From the NCBI RefSeq assembly GCF_900108475.1, contig NZ_FNWO01000008.1, positions 62,001 to 126,000 on the forward strand: DNA of 64,000 nt. Direction: 5' to 3'. This DNA comes from Magnetospirillum fulvum. Lineage in GTDB: Bacteria > Pseudomonadota > Alphaproteobacteria > Rhodospirillales > Magnetospirillaceae. The notes beneath the pieces were generated by a model. It was not told where the DNA came from, did not search any database, and saw only the letters and a list, made by a program, of their open reading frames with translations. Made by a program: the position numbers and the translations under genes. How positions within the stretch are numbered: the stretch's first letter is position 1; each line of letters opens with the position of its first letter. Positions 48,990-57,980 of the stretch are shown one piece after another.

Positions 48990-49733
48990 TCACCCCGAGC
49001 CGATCAGGTCGGCGGCGGTGCGGGCCACCGCTTCGATCTCGGGCTGGCCCGCCCCGGACGGACGCAGCGCCAGCGCCATCACATGGCGCGGCGTCGGCCG
49101 GAACTGGCGGAACAGCCAGTCGGCCGGATCGTCGCCCGGCGTCGGCTCGAAATGGATCGCGAGCGGGGCCAGGGTAAAGGCGAACTGGTCCAGCGCATGG
49201 GCCAGCCCCTTGCCGATCGCCTTGACGTAGGCTTCCTTCAAGGTCCAGAAGTCCAAAAACGCCTCGCCCGCCTGCTCGGGCGCGATCCGGGCCAGTTGGG
49301 CGCATTCGGCGGGGGCGAAGAAGCGTTGGGCCAGATCGAGGCTGGCCGCCTTGCGGTCGAGCCACTCGACGTCGATGCCGATATCGCCGCCCTCCGTCAG
49401 CGCCGCCGCCGCCAGCCCCCGCGTATGCGACAGATTGAGCCGCAGGAGCGGCGCTCCCTCCGCCACCACCACTTCGGGCTTGCCGTGCTCGCCGACGGAA
49501 AAGCGCCAATCCTGCGGTGCGCCGCCGGCCCACGACGACAGCAGCCGCCGCCCCAGGGCATGGGCCGCGATATAGCTGTGGCGGTCGCGCTCGAAATGAA
49601 AGCGGGCGGCGCGCTCGCGTTCGGCCTCGTCCAGCAGCGCAGCCAAGGCAGGCCACTGGCTCTCGGCCACCGACTCGACCGCCAGCCACCACACCGCCAC
49701 CCGCCCGCGCGTCCCCTCGACCGCGTCCCTCAT
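48990..49733 (-). CDS. Sfp-type 4'-phosphopantetheinyl transferase
   Basis: This 247-residue enzyme has the two Sfp signatures: GIDVEW (Asp121, Glu123, Mg-binding) and FWTLKEAYVKAIGKG (Lys166, Glu167, Lys171). It should activate the numerous ACP/PCP serines of PKS1, PKS2 and the two free ACPs. The start at 49733 forms an ATGA overlap with the P-type ATPase stop; the longer frame from 49919 is ATPase sequence read in another frame. It lies in the tailoring operon. Confidence 0.93.
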   Translation of the reverse strand: MRDAVEGTRGRVAVWWLAVESVAESQWPALAALLDEAERERAARFHFERDRHSYIAAHALGRRLLSSWAGGAPQDWRFSVGEHGKPEVVVAEGAPLLRLNLSHTRGLAAAALTEGGDIGIDVEWLDRKAASLDLAQRFFAPAECAQLARIAPEQAGEAFLDFWTLKEAYVKAIGKGLAHALDQFAFTLAPLAIHFEPTPGDDPADWLFRQFRPTPRHVMALALRPSGAGQPEIEAVARTAADLIGSG

Positions 49734-51790
49734 CGACCGGACTCCGCCTCCGCATCCTCGGGCTCGGGCGCAGGCTCGCGGACGACGTCGGGGGTCGAGG
49801 AAACCGCCGCCATCCCGATCCCGGCAAAGGACGTGTTGACCAAAAGCGAGGTCAGCGTCGTGAATTTGACGACGAAGGTGCCGAACAGATTGACCACGCC
49901 GGGGGCGATGCAGAACCACAGGCTCTTGTTGAGATTGCGGTCGAGCGACGACGAAATGTCGTGGAGAAGGTTCATTTCATGGAGATGGCCGTCCATCAGC
50001 ACGATCTCGGCCATGTCCTTGGCGATCGTCGAGGCCCCGGCCACCGAAATCGAAACGTCGGCCTGCTTCAGCGCGATCGAATCGTTGATCCCGTCGCCGA
50101 CAAAACAGACGACCTTGCCCTCGTCTTGCAATCTGGTGACGATCTCGGCCTTCTGCTGGGGCAGCACGTTGGCGAAATAGGCATCCATCCCCAATCGCTC
50201 GGCCAGCGCCCGGGTCGGACCGTCGTGATCGCCGGAAACAATCGCCATATAGCCGATCCCCTGCTGGCGGAGTCCGGCGACGACCTGTTCGACCTCGGCG
50301 CGGATTTGCGCCTCCAGTTGCACCGCGCCCCGCACCTGCCCATCGACCGCGAGGAACACGAAGGTATGCCCGGCGGTCTGCTCGCGGATCTGCAACTGGC
50401 GCAGATCGTCGGGCAACGGGATCGCTTCCCCTTCCAGATAGCGCACGCTGCCGACCTGAATGATTTCGTCGCCGCAGACGACGGTGATCCCGTACCCGAT
50501 CGAATAGTTCGAATCCTCGATATCGGGGAACGACACCTCCATCTCGCGCGCCTTGCGCAGGATGGCCTGGGCGATCGGATGGGTCTGTTTCTGCTCGGCG
50601 ATCGCGGCATAGCGGATCAACTCGGCCTCGTCGCACCCGTTGACGCAGTGAATGCGGGTCACATCCTGATCTTCGTGCGTGAGCGTCCCGGTCTTGTCGA
50701 ACAAGATCGCATCGACCTCGATCAACCGTTCCAGCGCCCGCCCATCCTTGACCAGCAGACCGTTCTTCGACGCCATGCTGATATGTTTCAGGGTGACCAT
50801 CGGGGCAAAGACGCGGATTCGCATCCCGATATGCGAGTTGATGAACACCGAGGTCGAAACCGGACCGATGATCGGCAGCAGACCGAGCGAGGAATAGAAC
50901 AGCGGCATCGTCAATTGATCGGCCCATTTCTCGCCCTTCAACTGGGCGTCGGACTTGTAGCTGATCGAATTGAGAAGGATGTCGGCGATCTGATTGGAGG
51001 TGGTCTCGGACCCCGACCGTTCCGCTTTGACCAGAATGCGACCGCAACTGACGAAGGTATTGGCGAAGACGGACTCACCCGGCCCCTTCTCGACGATCTG
51101 GGCCTCGCCGGTTAGAGCCTGCTGATTGATCCCGGCGATGCCCTGGACGATCACCCCATCGACCGGGATCACGTTGCCGCCGTGCAGAACGATGCATTCG
51201 TCCTTCTGCACCGATTCGAGATCGACCTCGATTTCGCACCCGTCGCGGATCACCCACACCTTGCCGGGCAGATCGAGGAACAGATGACGCAGTTCCTTGC
51301 GGCTCAGATCCTTGGCCCGGAGCACGCCCAGCTTTCCCAGATGGATCATGTACAGGCTGAGAGCGGCGGCGACATAATTCCCAGTGACCAGGGCAAGGAC
51401 GTCGGCGAACAGAAACAGACTGTCGCAATCGATCTTCTTTTCCTTGAGCAGGGACGCTTCGACATCGCGCAGATGCGGCCCCATTCCGTAGACGTAGGCG
51501 GCAAATCCGATCGGACCGGCCAGCGGAACGAAGCGCCGGACCGCCAGCGCCCCCAGGCAGAACGCGCTGGCGTTGGTGTAATGCCCCTGGATCACCTCGG
51601 CGGGTTCGGGGACGTATTTCTTTTCCGCTTCTTTGTCGTCTTCAAGATTTTCGGGCGGCGGCTTCTCGTCGGTCAAATAGCGGATCGCGGTTTCGCTTAC
51701 CTCCCTGATCTTGATCGCAATCGGGCTGTCTTCGGGCAGTTTCTTTGCCCCGTAATACGCAAGACACAGCAGGCCGAGTCCAACAATCAT
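49730..51790 (-). CDS. P1B-like P-type ATPase lacking the CPC metal motif
   Basis: The 686-residue protein has the actuator TGEA (~226), phosphorylation site DKTGTLT (Asp365), THPIAQAI (the HP motif of heavy-metal ATPases) and GDGINDS (~566). Where P1B pumps carry CPC in the membrane helix before the P-domain it reads APM (329-331), and no N-terminal metal-binding domain is visible. An N-terminal helix and a charged, Pro-rich region precede the membrane part. Its coupling to the transferase suggests a role tied to the pathway, such as export, self-protection or ion supply; the substrate cannot be told. It is the first gene of the tailoring operon. Confidence 0.85.
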   Translation of the reverse strand: MIVGLGLLCLAYYGAKKLPEDSPIAIKIREVSETAIRYLTDEKPPPENLEDDKEAEKKYVPEPAEVIQGHYTNASAFCLGALAVRRFVPLAGPIGFAAYVYGMGPHLRDVEASLLKEKKIDCDSLFLFADVLALVTGNYVAAALSLYMIHLGKLGVLRAKDLSRKELRHLFLDLPGKVWVIRDGCEIEVDLESVQKDECIVLHGGNVIPVDGVIVQGIAGINQQALTGEAQIVEKGPGESVFANTFVSCGRILVKAERSGSETTSNQIADILLNSISYKSDAQLKGEKWADQLTMPLFYSSLGLLPIIGPVSTSVFINSHIGMRIRVFAPMVTLKHISMASKNGLLVKDGRALERLIEVDAILFDKTGTLTHEDQDVTRIHCVNGCDEAELIRYAAIAEQKQTHPIAQAILRKAREMEVSFPDIEDSNYSIGYGITVVCGDEIIQVGSVRYLEGEAIPLPDDLRQLQIREQTAGHTFVFLAVDGQVRGAVQLEAQIRAEVEQVVAGLRQQGIGYMAIVSGDHDGPTRALAERLGMDAYFANVLPQQKAEIVTRLQDEGKVVCFVGDGINDSIALKQADVSISVAGASTIAKDMAEIVLMDGHLHEMNLLHDISSSLDRNLNKSLWFCIAPGVVNLFGTFVVKFTTLTSLLVNTSFAGIGMAAVSSTPDVVREPAPEPEDAEAESGR

Positions 51791-51855
51791 AAGATCAGCT
51801 CATCCGGTGTCGCGGGCGGGAAACGATAAGCCCAGGGCCACAGACTGTACACAAC

Positions 51856-51882
51856 CCGGCCGACCGGCTCAACGTCGGCCGG
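51856..51882 (-). terminator. Hairpin at the 3' end of the response-regulator gene
   Basis: CCGGCCGAC (51856-51864) and GTCGGCCGG (51874-51882) form a perfect 9-bp stem whose loop holds the regulator's stop codon. It could attenuate or end transcription between the regulator and the ATPase. No U tract follows, so termination is uncertain. Confidence 0.4.
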
Positions 51883-52660
51883 TTTCGCCCGCCCCCGATC
51901 CCGCGCCATCGAAGGACGGGACCAGACAGCGCAGATCGCGGGGCGCGAAGCCGAACCGCTCGCGAAAGGCTCGGGTGAAATTGGCCGGGGACGAATAGCC
52001 GAGCAGGTCGCCGATCAGCGAAATCGGCGTATCGGTCTGACAAACCAGATTGCGGGCCTGACGCAGGCGCTCTTCGCGCAGCCAGCCAAAGGCGGGCTGA
52101 CCGCAACATTCCTGGAAGGCATGGTTGATCCGGCGGCGATTGGTGCCGAGCAGGCGGCTCAGATCCTCGAGCGACGGCGGATTGGCGATCTGGTCGGCCA
52201 TGATTTTCTGCGCCGCCTGAACCAACGCGTTGTTGCGCGACATCGCAGGCGGAAGCGGGCTGGCGGCGGCATGTTCGACCGCCAGCTTCGGCATCAGGCG
52301 CAGATGCACCCCGACGCGGGCCAGCACCTCATTCTCATCGAACGGCTTGCCGATATAATCGACCGCCCCCACCGCAAATCCGCCCAACCGCTCGTCGAGC
52401 GCATTGGCTGCGGTCAGAAAAATGACCGGGATCATTTGGGTGACCGGATTGGCTTTCAGATGGCGACAGGTGGCAAAGCCATCCATTCCCGGCATGCAGA
52501 CATCAAGCAAAATCAGCGCGGGCCGTTGCAGCACCGCCTGCTGGTAGCCCTTGGCTCCGTCGAAGGCGACGCTGACCTTAAACTGGCGCGCCGCCAGCAT
52601 CTCCATCAAAAGACGAAGATCGGTCAAGGAATCGTCAATCAGGAGAAGGTCTGTTTGCAG
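51869..52660 (-). CDS. Response regulator with AraC-type DNA-binding domain, non-ATG start
   Basis: The protein has an N-terminal receiver and a C-terminal AraC/XylS helix-turn-helix pair (about 150-245, with SLEDLSRLLG and FTRAFRERFGFAPRDLR). Starting at CTG 52660 gives 263 residues: acidic pair Asp9-Asp10 (LLLIDDS), phospho-acceptor Asp53 (LLDVCMPG), FLTAAN and the conserved Lys in IGKPF. The only later start, TTG 52627, would delete the acidic pair. No ATG or GTG exists in this frame before a stop at 52688-52690. An ATG at 52683 is out of frame by one base. The gene reads toward the tailoring operon 78 bases away and may control it (inference). Confidence 0.8.
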   Translation of the reverse strand: MQTDLLLIDDSLTDLRLLMEMLAARQFKVSVAFDGAKGYQQAVLQRPALILLDVCMPGMDGFATCRHLKANPVTQMIPVIFLTAANALDERLGGFAVGAVDYIGKPFDENEVLARVGVHLRLMPKLAVEHAAASPLPPAMSRNNALVQAAQKIMADQIANPPSLEDLSRLLGTNRRRINHAFQECCGQPAFGWLREERLRQARNLVCQTDTPISLIGDLLGYSSPANFTRAFRERFGFAPRDLRCLVPSFDGAGSGAGETGRR

Positions 52661-52887
52661 CGCTAAACCCTGACTCTCTGCATCACATCACGCCGCATTA
52701 TTCCATGCCCCATCCGCCCCAACCACCGAAAAAATAGTTCCGCGAGGATTGCTTTCTGCACCGCCGGGAAAAGTTTACCCCCCTCTGGCGGAGTAAATTC
52801 GATATTTACCGTCACAGGATGAGCAGATCCGATCTCGCCTGTAAGATGTTATTTCGTGCGAAAGTATTTTCTTATTTGGGGGGACCG
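52661..52887. promoter_or_regulatory. Divergent intergenic region between response regulator and chemoreceptor
   Basis: About 227 bases with lower GC than the coding DNA around it. It holds an imperfect palindrome TTTAC...GTAAA (52774-52797) and a further TTTACC at 52805-52810, possible operator half-sites. Promoters for both divergent genes should lie here, but I cannot place clear -35/-10 boxes. Confidence 0.35.
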
Positions 52888-54888
52888 GTGTTTCATAATC
52901 TCCGTCTCAGCATCAAACTGGCCCTACTTTCGGTTGTTTTCATTCTTCCCGTTCTTTTCCTGGCCGGGCTCTATCTGACCCAGGCGGCGAAGGATATCGA
53001 CTTCGCGGCAAAGGAACGCCAGGGCGTCGCCTATCTCAATCGCCTGGCGGAGCTAGAGGTCGGACTTGTCGCCTTGCAGCTCCATGCGGAAACCGCCTCG
53101 TTATTGCCGCCGATGGTCGATGCCGTGCTGCGCCAAGACGCCGAGTTGGGCAAGACGATGGGAACCGGCGATACGATCCTTCCGCTGAAACAGGCTTTGA
53201 CCGCCGCGACCCTTCCCCACCCCACCGTCGCCGATATCGAGGCGGCGGTCGTCGCGACGCGGGGAGTCATCGCCCGGGTGGGAGACGGGTCCAATCTGAT
53301 TCTCGATCCCGATCTCGATTCCTATTACGCGATGGATGTGGCGGTGGTGAAGCTGCCCGAATTGATCGAGGGTGCGGCCAAGGTCTATTGGGCCGCCCTT
53401 CCGGTCGCGGGCGATGAGAACCGGACCATCGCCGGATTGGCCGAACTGCTCAGCCGGATCGGCGATTTTCGTTCTGTCGTCGAGGGGGTGGCCGCCTCGC
53501 TCGAGTCCGGATATCGGGGCAATCCCGACCAGCAAATGGCCGCCGCTTTGCAGGCTCCGCACGCCGCCCTGGCCAAAACGGCCCAGGCCTATCTGACCGA
53601 ATTGCAGGCCGTCGCCACCCAGGACCGGGGCACGCCTCAGACCAGCCCGACGCGTCTGACCGCGCTCCAGCACGATGTGCTCATCCGCGCCGATGCGTTG
53701 TGGCGGGCCTCGCGGGGCGAACTCGACCGGCTGCTGCGCCAGCGCGGCGAGACCTTCACCCAGGCCAGGATGCATAATCTCGGGCTCGCTTTTGCCGTCG
53801 TCCTGCTGGCAATGGCGATGGCAGTCGGAGTCGGTCGCTCGGTCAGCCACCCATTGTTGCGCCTCAACCGGACGATGGTCCAACTCGCGGGCGGAGACCG
53901 GCAGATTGAGATTCCCTATACCGCGCGCCAGGACGAAGTGGGGACGATGGCGCGCGCCCTGTCCGTCTTCAAGGACAAGCTTGAGGAGGCGGCAGCCCTC
54001 GCCGAGCGGGAACGGGCCGACCTCATCCGCCGGGAACAGCGGGCTCAGGCCCTGCTCGACCTGACCCACAGTTTCGATCAGTCGGTCGAATCCGTCCTGG
54101 TCGCGCTCGAAGGGGCGGCGGCCAACATGACCCAGGCCTCGGGCGAGATCAGTTCCTCGGTCGAAAACACCACCCAGACCGCGTCCGAAGTCGGCGATGC
54201 CGTCACCCAAGCCTCGCAGACAATCCAGATGATGGCGACGGCGGCCGAGGAACTGAGTTCCTCGATCAGCGAAATCGGCCGTCAGGTCGCGCAATCCGAG
54301 GCAATCGCCACGATGGCGGCTGCCGAAGCCAGCAACGCCAACGACATCGTCACCGGCCTGACCTCGGCAACCGGAAATATCGGCGCGGTGGTGACGCTGA
54401 TCCGGGAGATTGCGTCCCAGACCAACCTTCTGGCCTTGAACGCGACGATCGAAGCGGCCAAGGCCGGAGAGTCCGGCAAGGGATTTTCGGTGGTGGCGGG
54501 CGAGGTGAAAATCCTGGCGGCGCAGACCGCCAAGGCGACCGAGGAAATCGCCCGACAGGTCGAGGCGATGCAAACGGTCAGCCAACGCGCCGTCGATACG
54601 ATCCTCGGCATCAAGGACACCATCGAGGACATGAAGGAAATCTCGGTCGCGATCGCCGCCGCCGTCGAGCAGCAGGGGGCCGCCACCGCCGAAATCGCCC
54701 GCAATACCGAACTGGCCGCCGGAGGAACGGCGGAGATGGCGGGCGGTGTCGATGAAGTAGGCCGGGCGGCCCGGCAGACCGGCGCGGTCGCGGGCAACGT
54801 CGCCCATGCCGCTTCCGGCCTTGGCACCGAGGCGGGGAAACTGAAACAATGCGTCGGCGAATTTCTCGGCAACGTCCGATCGCTGTAG
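52888..54888 (+). CDS. Methyl-accepting chemotaxis protein
   Basis: This 666-residue chemoreceptor has TM1 at ~8-30, a helical periplasmic sensor of ~265 residues, TM2 at ~295-315 followed by HAMP, and a cytoplasmic signalling domain whose hairpin tip reads [20 protein letters not shown] (from ~506). It would couple to CheA/CheW, not in the window. I prefer the GTG at 52888: a G-rich stretch lies just upstream and TM1 then begins after a short tail, as usual. ATGs at 52819 and 52846 would add 23 or 14 residues. The ligand is unknown. Its 3' end is 7 bases from the convergent kinase gene. Confidence 0.92.
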   Translation: MFHNLRLSIKLALLSVVFILPVLFLAGLYLTQAAKDIDFAAKERQGVAYLNRLAELEVGLVALQLHAETASLLPPMVDAVLRQDAELGKTMGTGDTILPLKQALTAATLPHPTVADIEAAVVATRGVIARVGDGSNLILDPDLDSYYAMDVAVVKLPELIEGAAKVYWAALPVAGDENRTIAGLAELLSRIGDFRSVVEGVAASLESGYRGNPDQQMAAALQAPHAALAKTAQAYLTELQAVATQDRGTPQTSPTRLTALQHDVLIRADALWRASRGELDRLLRQRGETFTQARMHNLGLAFAVVLLAMAMAVGVGRSVSHPLLRLNRTMVQLAGGDRQIEIPYTARQDEVGTMARALSVFKDKLEEAAALAERERADLIRREQRAQALLDLTHSFDQSVESVLVALEGAAANMTQASGEISSSVENTTQTASEVGDAVTQASQTIQMMATAAEELSSSISEIGRQVAQSEAIATMAAAEASNANDIVTGLTSATGNIGAVVTLIREIASQTNLLALNATIEAAKAGESGKGFSVVAGEVKILAAQTAKATEEIARQVEAMQTVSQRAVDTILGIKDTIEDMKEISVAIAAAVEQQGAATAEIARNTELAAGGTAEMAGGVDEVGRAARQTGAVAGNVAHAASGLGTEAGKLKQCVGEFLGNVRSL

Positions 54889-54895
54889 CCCGGCG

Positions 54896-57502
54896 CTATT
54901 GCTCCGCCAGAGCCTGGAGGGTGGGAAAATCAAGCTGGTGGGCGGCGGCATGGACGCGTTTCGCAAACGGGGCGCAGCGAGGCTCGCGCAAGGCGAGCTC
55001 GTCGGCCCAGGCCATGATCGCGCTCATCTGGCCGTTCGCGATCATTTCCCGCAACACCCGGATTTCAGCGCGATCGGGGCGACACGATGACGGAACCGGG
55101 GTTTCGTCCACCGGAGCGGGCTCGGGCTCGGCTTTATCTTCCCACCCCAACCCGAGCAGATCGCCCAGACAGCCGACCACCCGGCGATGGTCGAGCGGCT
55201 TCAACAGATGGGCGGCGAAGCTGAGTTGGGCCGGGAATCCGGCGGGAGGAGTGGGGGGGGCCGCCGACATCAGCACCACCGGCAAATCGGGATAGAGACG
55301 GCTCAGAGTCTGGAGAACCATCCACCCATCGCCGTCATCCATGAACTGATCGGTCATCACCACATCGACCGAATCGACCATCGCGCACCATTCGACCGCT
55401 TCCCGGCCGCTGCTCGCCTCATGGACAACAAAGCCGCTTTCGCTCAGCAGGGTGGCGAGAATCCGGCGGCTCTCCTCTTCGTCCTCGACCAGCAGAACGC
55501 TATGCTGCCCGCCCAAGACGGCGGCGGGAAGAGAGCTGTCGGCCGAGGGACCGCTGCCCGCCCACGCCGCCTCGGCCATCACCTGGAAGCGGAAGCAGGC
55601 TCCCATCCCCAATTGGCTTTCCACCGTCAGTCGGCCGCCCATCAATTCGACCAATTGCCGCGAGATCGCCAGCCCCATGCCCACCCCCCGCCCGCCTTGA
55701 CGGGTCGTGCGGCCCCCCCGTTCGAACGGCAGAAAGATGCGATCGCGATCGGCCGGAGCGATGCCTTCGCCGGTGTCGATCACCTCGAAATGAAGGAGAA
55801 GCTGATTCGGCCGGTCGGTCCAGATCGGGACGCAATTGACCTGAATCCGGCCGTTCCGGGTGTGGCGGGTCGCGTTGCTCAGCAGATTGTCGAGAATCTG
55901 CCTCACCCGTCCGTCGTCGAACCGCACGGTGCGGAGGGGAGCGCCGGTGCAGCGCAGCAGAAAGGTGTTGCCGTTGCGCGCCGCCAGCAGCCGTCCGTTC
56001 GCCTCGATTCCGCGCAGGAAGGACGGCCAATCCACCTGAACCGGAACCAGGGTGAACCGCCCGGCCAGACCGCGGGCATGGTTGAGAATGTCGTCGATCA
56101 TCCGCAGCAGATGCCACCCGCTGTCGCGGATGGTGGACAGCCCTTCGGCCTGTCGCGGCGGACCGGGCGCGCGCGACAGCAATTGCGCGGTGCCGAGGAT
56201 GGTGTCGAGCGGCGTCCTCAATTCGTGGCTCATCCGGGCCAGGAAATCGACCCGGGCCGCGCTTTCCGCCTGGGCGGCGATCAACTGGCGCTGCATATCG
56301 TCCTTGTGCATCGCGATGCCGAACAAGGCGGTAGGCGAGCTCATCAGGAAGCCCCACAGATTGATGATCGAGATCAGATCGACATAGGCCCCGCCGCCAA
56401 AGGCGACGAAGGCATAGGTCAATTGGCTCGCCACGAAGATGATGTAGGCGATCATCAGGAATCCGGCCGGGCGGAACCCGTTACGCCAAGCCCGCCAGCA
56501 CAGCGCGATCGCAAGGGTCGACATCAACAGCGACAGCAGCAGCATGACTCTGATGCCGGCGCTGTAATCGACCAGGCAGGACCAGATCGCCGCCGGGATC
56601 ATCCCGCCGAACAGCAGGACGAGCAGCACGGCATGGTACCCGCGATAGGCCGGACGGGTGCCGACGAACCGTCTGATGAACAGCACGAAAAACAGCCCGA
56701 TCGCGAGCCCTGCCAACGCGTGGAGGCGGATATCGAAGGAAAGATCCTCGGGCCACAGATAGGTCGGCAGCAGCGCGGTATCGGTCGATAGATAGACCGA
56801 TTTGGCAAACAAACCCGCCGCGAAGTAAAGGTAGGCCAGATCCTTCCACTGAAAATAGATCATCATCGTGAACAGAGTCGTCACCAGCAGGCAGCCGATG
56901 CTGGCGGCCTGGAACAGCACGATCTGTCCGCGGCTTTTGGCATAGGCGTTGGGTTGCCACAGCGTCGGATTGAGGTCGATGAAGGTCGTCGATTCGACCC
57001 GGACCAGAAGGGTGCGACGCTCTCCCGCCGCCAAGGTCACCGGCAGGATGGGATCAATGGAAAAGACCGGTCGCCGGGTCGCTGGGACCGTGAGCCCGGT
57101 GTCGGAGCGACGCCACTGGCCCGGGGCGACCGCCTCGAAGAAGCTGACCCGCAACAGGCGGGCATGGCCGACCCGCAACCAGCGAACGACCGGCTCCGCC
57201 GCCGGATTGACCAGGACGAGACGCAGCCAGAACGCCTGTTTCGAAAATCCGCGCGCCAGCGCTTTGGACGAGGCGGGGGCAAACCGGCAGCCACCCGCCG
57301 CGATGGCGACGACGTCCAGACCGGGGTCCGCCGCGCACCAATCGACTTGTTTCGACAGATCGAGTTCGGCGACCGGGAGGACGGCAATCGGATCGGCCGC
57401 CCACACCCCGCCCGGCATGGCTGCGACGAGAAGAAAAGCCAGCCCCGCCAGCAGGGCGCAGAACCACTGTGTCACGCCCTCACACTCCGCCCCATTGTCC
57501 AT
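54896..57502 (-). CDS. 7TMR-DISM hybrid sensor histidine kinase with receiver domain
   Basis: From ATG 57502 (868 residues): a signal peptide (~1-35, ending VWAADP), an extracellular 7TMR-DISM sensor (~45-195), seven membrane helices (~200-400), HisKA with His426 (SHELRTPLD), HATPase (LLSNATRHT near 540), a receiver with Asp718 (VMTDQF) and a helical C-terminal tail. DISM sensors are thought to bind carbohydrates or other small ligands. The frame extends to 57691, but those extra 63 residues precede an evident signal peptide. GTG 57475 is another possible start. It may pair with the AraC-type regulator nearby (inference). Confidence 0.9.
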   Translation of the reverse strand: MDNGAECEGVTQWFCALLAGLAFLLVAAMPGGVWAADPIAVLPVAELDLSKQVDWCAADPGLDVVAIAAGGCRFAPASSKALARGFSKQAFWLRLVLVNPAAEPVVRWLRVGHARLLRVSFFEAVAPGQWRRSDTGLTVPATRRPVFSIDPILPVTLAAGERRTLLVRVESTTFIDLNPTLWQPNAYAKSRGQIVLFQAASIGCLLVTTLFTMMIYFQWKDLAYLYFAAGLFAKSVYLSTDTALLPTYLWPEDLSFDIRLHALAGLAIGLFFVLFIRRFVGTRPAYRGYHAVLLVLLFGGMIPAAIWSCLVDYSAGIRVMLLLSLLMSTLAIALCWRAWRNGFRPAGFLMIAYIIFVASQLTYAFVAFGGGAYVDLISIINLWGFLMSSPTALFGIAMHKDDMQRQLIAAQAESAARVDFLARMSHELRTPLDTILGTAQLLSRAPGPPRQAEGLSTIRDSGWHLLRMIDDILNHARGLAGRFTLVPVQVDWPSFLRGIEANGRLLAARNGNTFLLRCTGAPLRTVRFDDGRVRQILDNLLSNATRHTRNGRIQVNCVPIWTDRPNQLLLHFEVIDTGEGIAPADRDRIFLPFERGGRTTRQGGRGVGMGLAISRQLVELMGGRLTVESQLGMGACFRFQVMAEAAWAGSGPSADSSLPAAVLGGQHSVLLVEDEEESRRILATLLSESGFVVHEASSGREAVEWCAMVDSVDVVMTDQFMDDGDGWMVLQTLSRLYPDLPVVLMSAAPPTPPAGFPAQLSFAAHLLKPLDHRRVVGCLGDLLGLGWEDKAEPEPAPVDETPVPSSCRPDRAEIRVLREMIANGQMSAIMAWADELALREPRCAPFAKRVHAAAHQLDFPTLQALAEQ

Positions 57503-57980
57503 GACGCCGAACCATCGACAGGGTAAGGCGACAGACGCCCAAATCGCCACAACAGCATCGACAATAAAGGATAGCGGAAAATCTGGCGACCATCTCGGAT
57601 GATGGGGATTCCCCGGATTGCTTGTCGATATGGATTGAGTATTGTCCGGAATGTCAATGGTCAAAGCGATTGAAGTGATGGAGTCCGTCACGCGAATATC
57701 GCGTTTCGCCCCAACCAGGACGCCTTTCGATAGAACATTAAGCGCATACGAGACTTATTTTCAGCAAAACTCGCTGAGGATCATATCCGTCCGCCCCCAT
57801 GGCACCGGGCCGTGCGGCATCGGGCGGAACTCTTCAACGCCTGAAATGCCCGCCGCCGCCGTATCACCTGACAAGGAGCGATCAAGACCAAAGTGGTCCC
57901 GCCCGCGACTGAAGGGCGAATAACGTGGCTTCAATCTTAATTATAAATCAACAATCCAGAGACTGACAGGGAGCTGCGTC
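57503..57980. other. Intergenic region upstream of the giant repeat gene
   Basis: About 480 bases with no convincing gene. A 93-codon frame at 57642-57923 (+) has no recognisable features. A short hairpin GACCA-AAG-TGGTC lies near 57887-57899. An AT-rich patch at 57936-57950 with TATAAA is a plausible -10 for the gene starting at 57981. AGGGAG 8 bases before that ATG is a good SD. Confidence 0.5.

Noticed and set aside
57642-57923. 93-codon + strand frame before the repeat gene
   Set aside because: No SD, no recognisable motif, overlaps the extended 5' region of the kinase frame.
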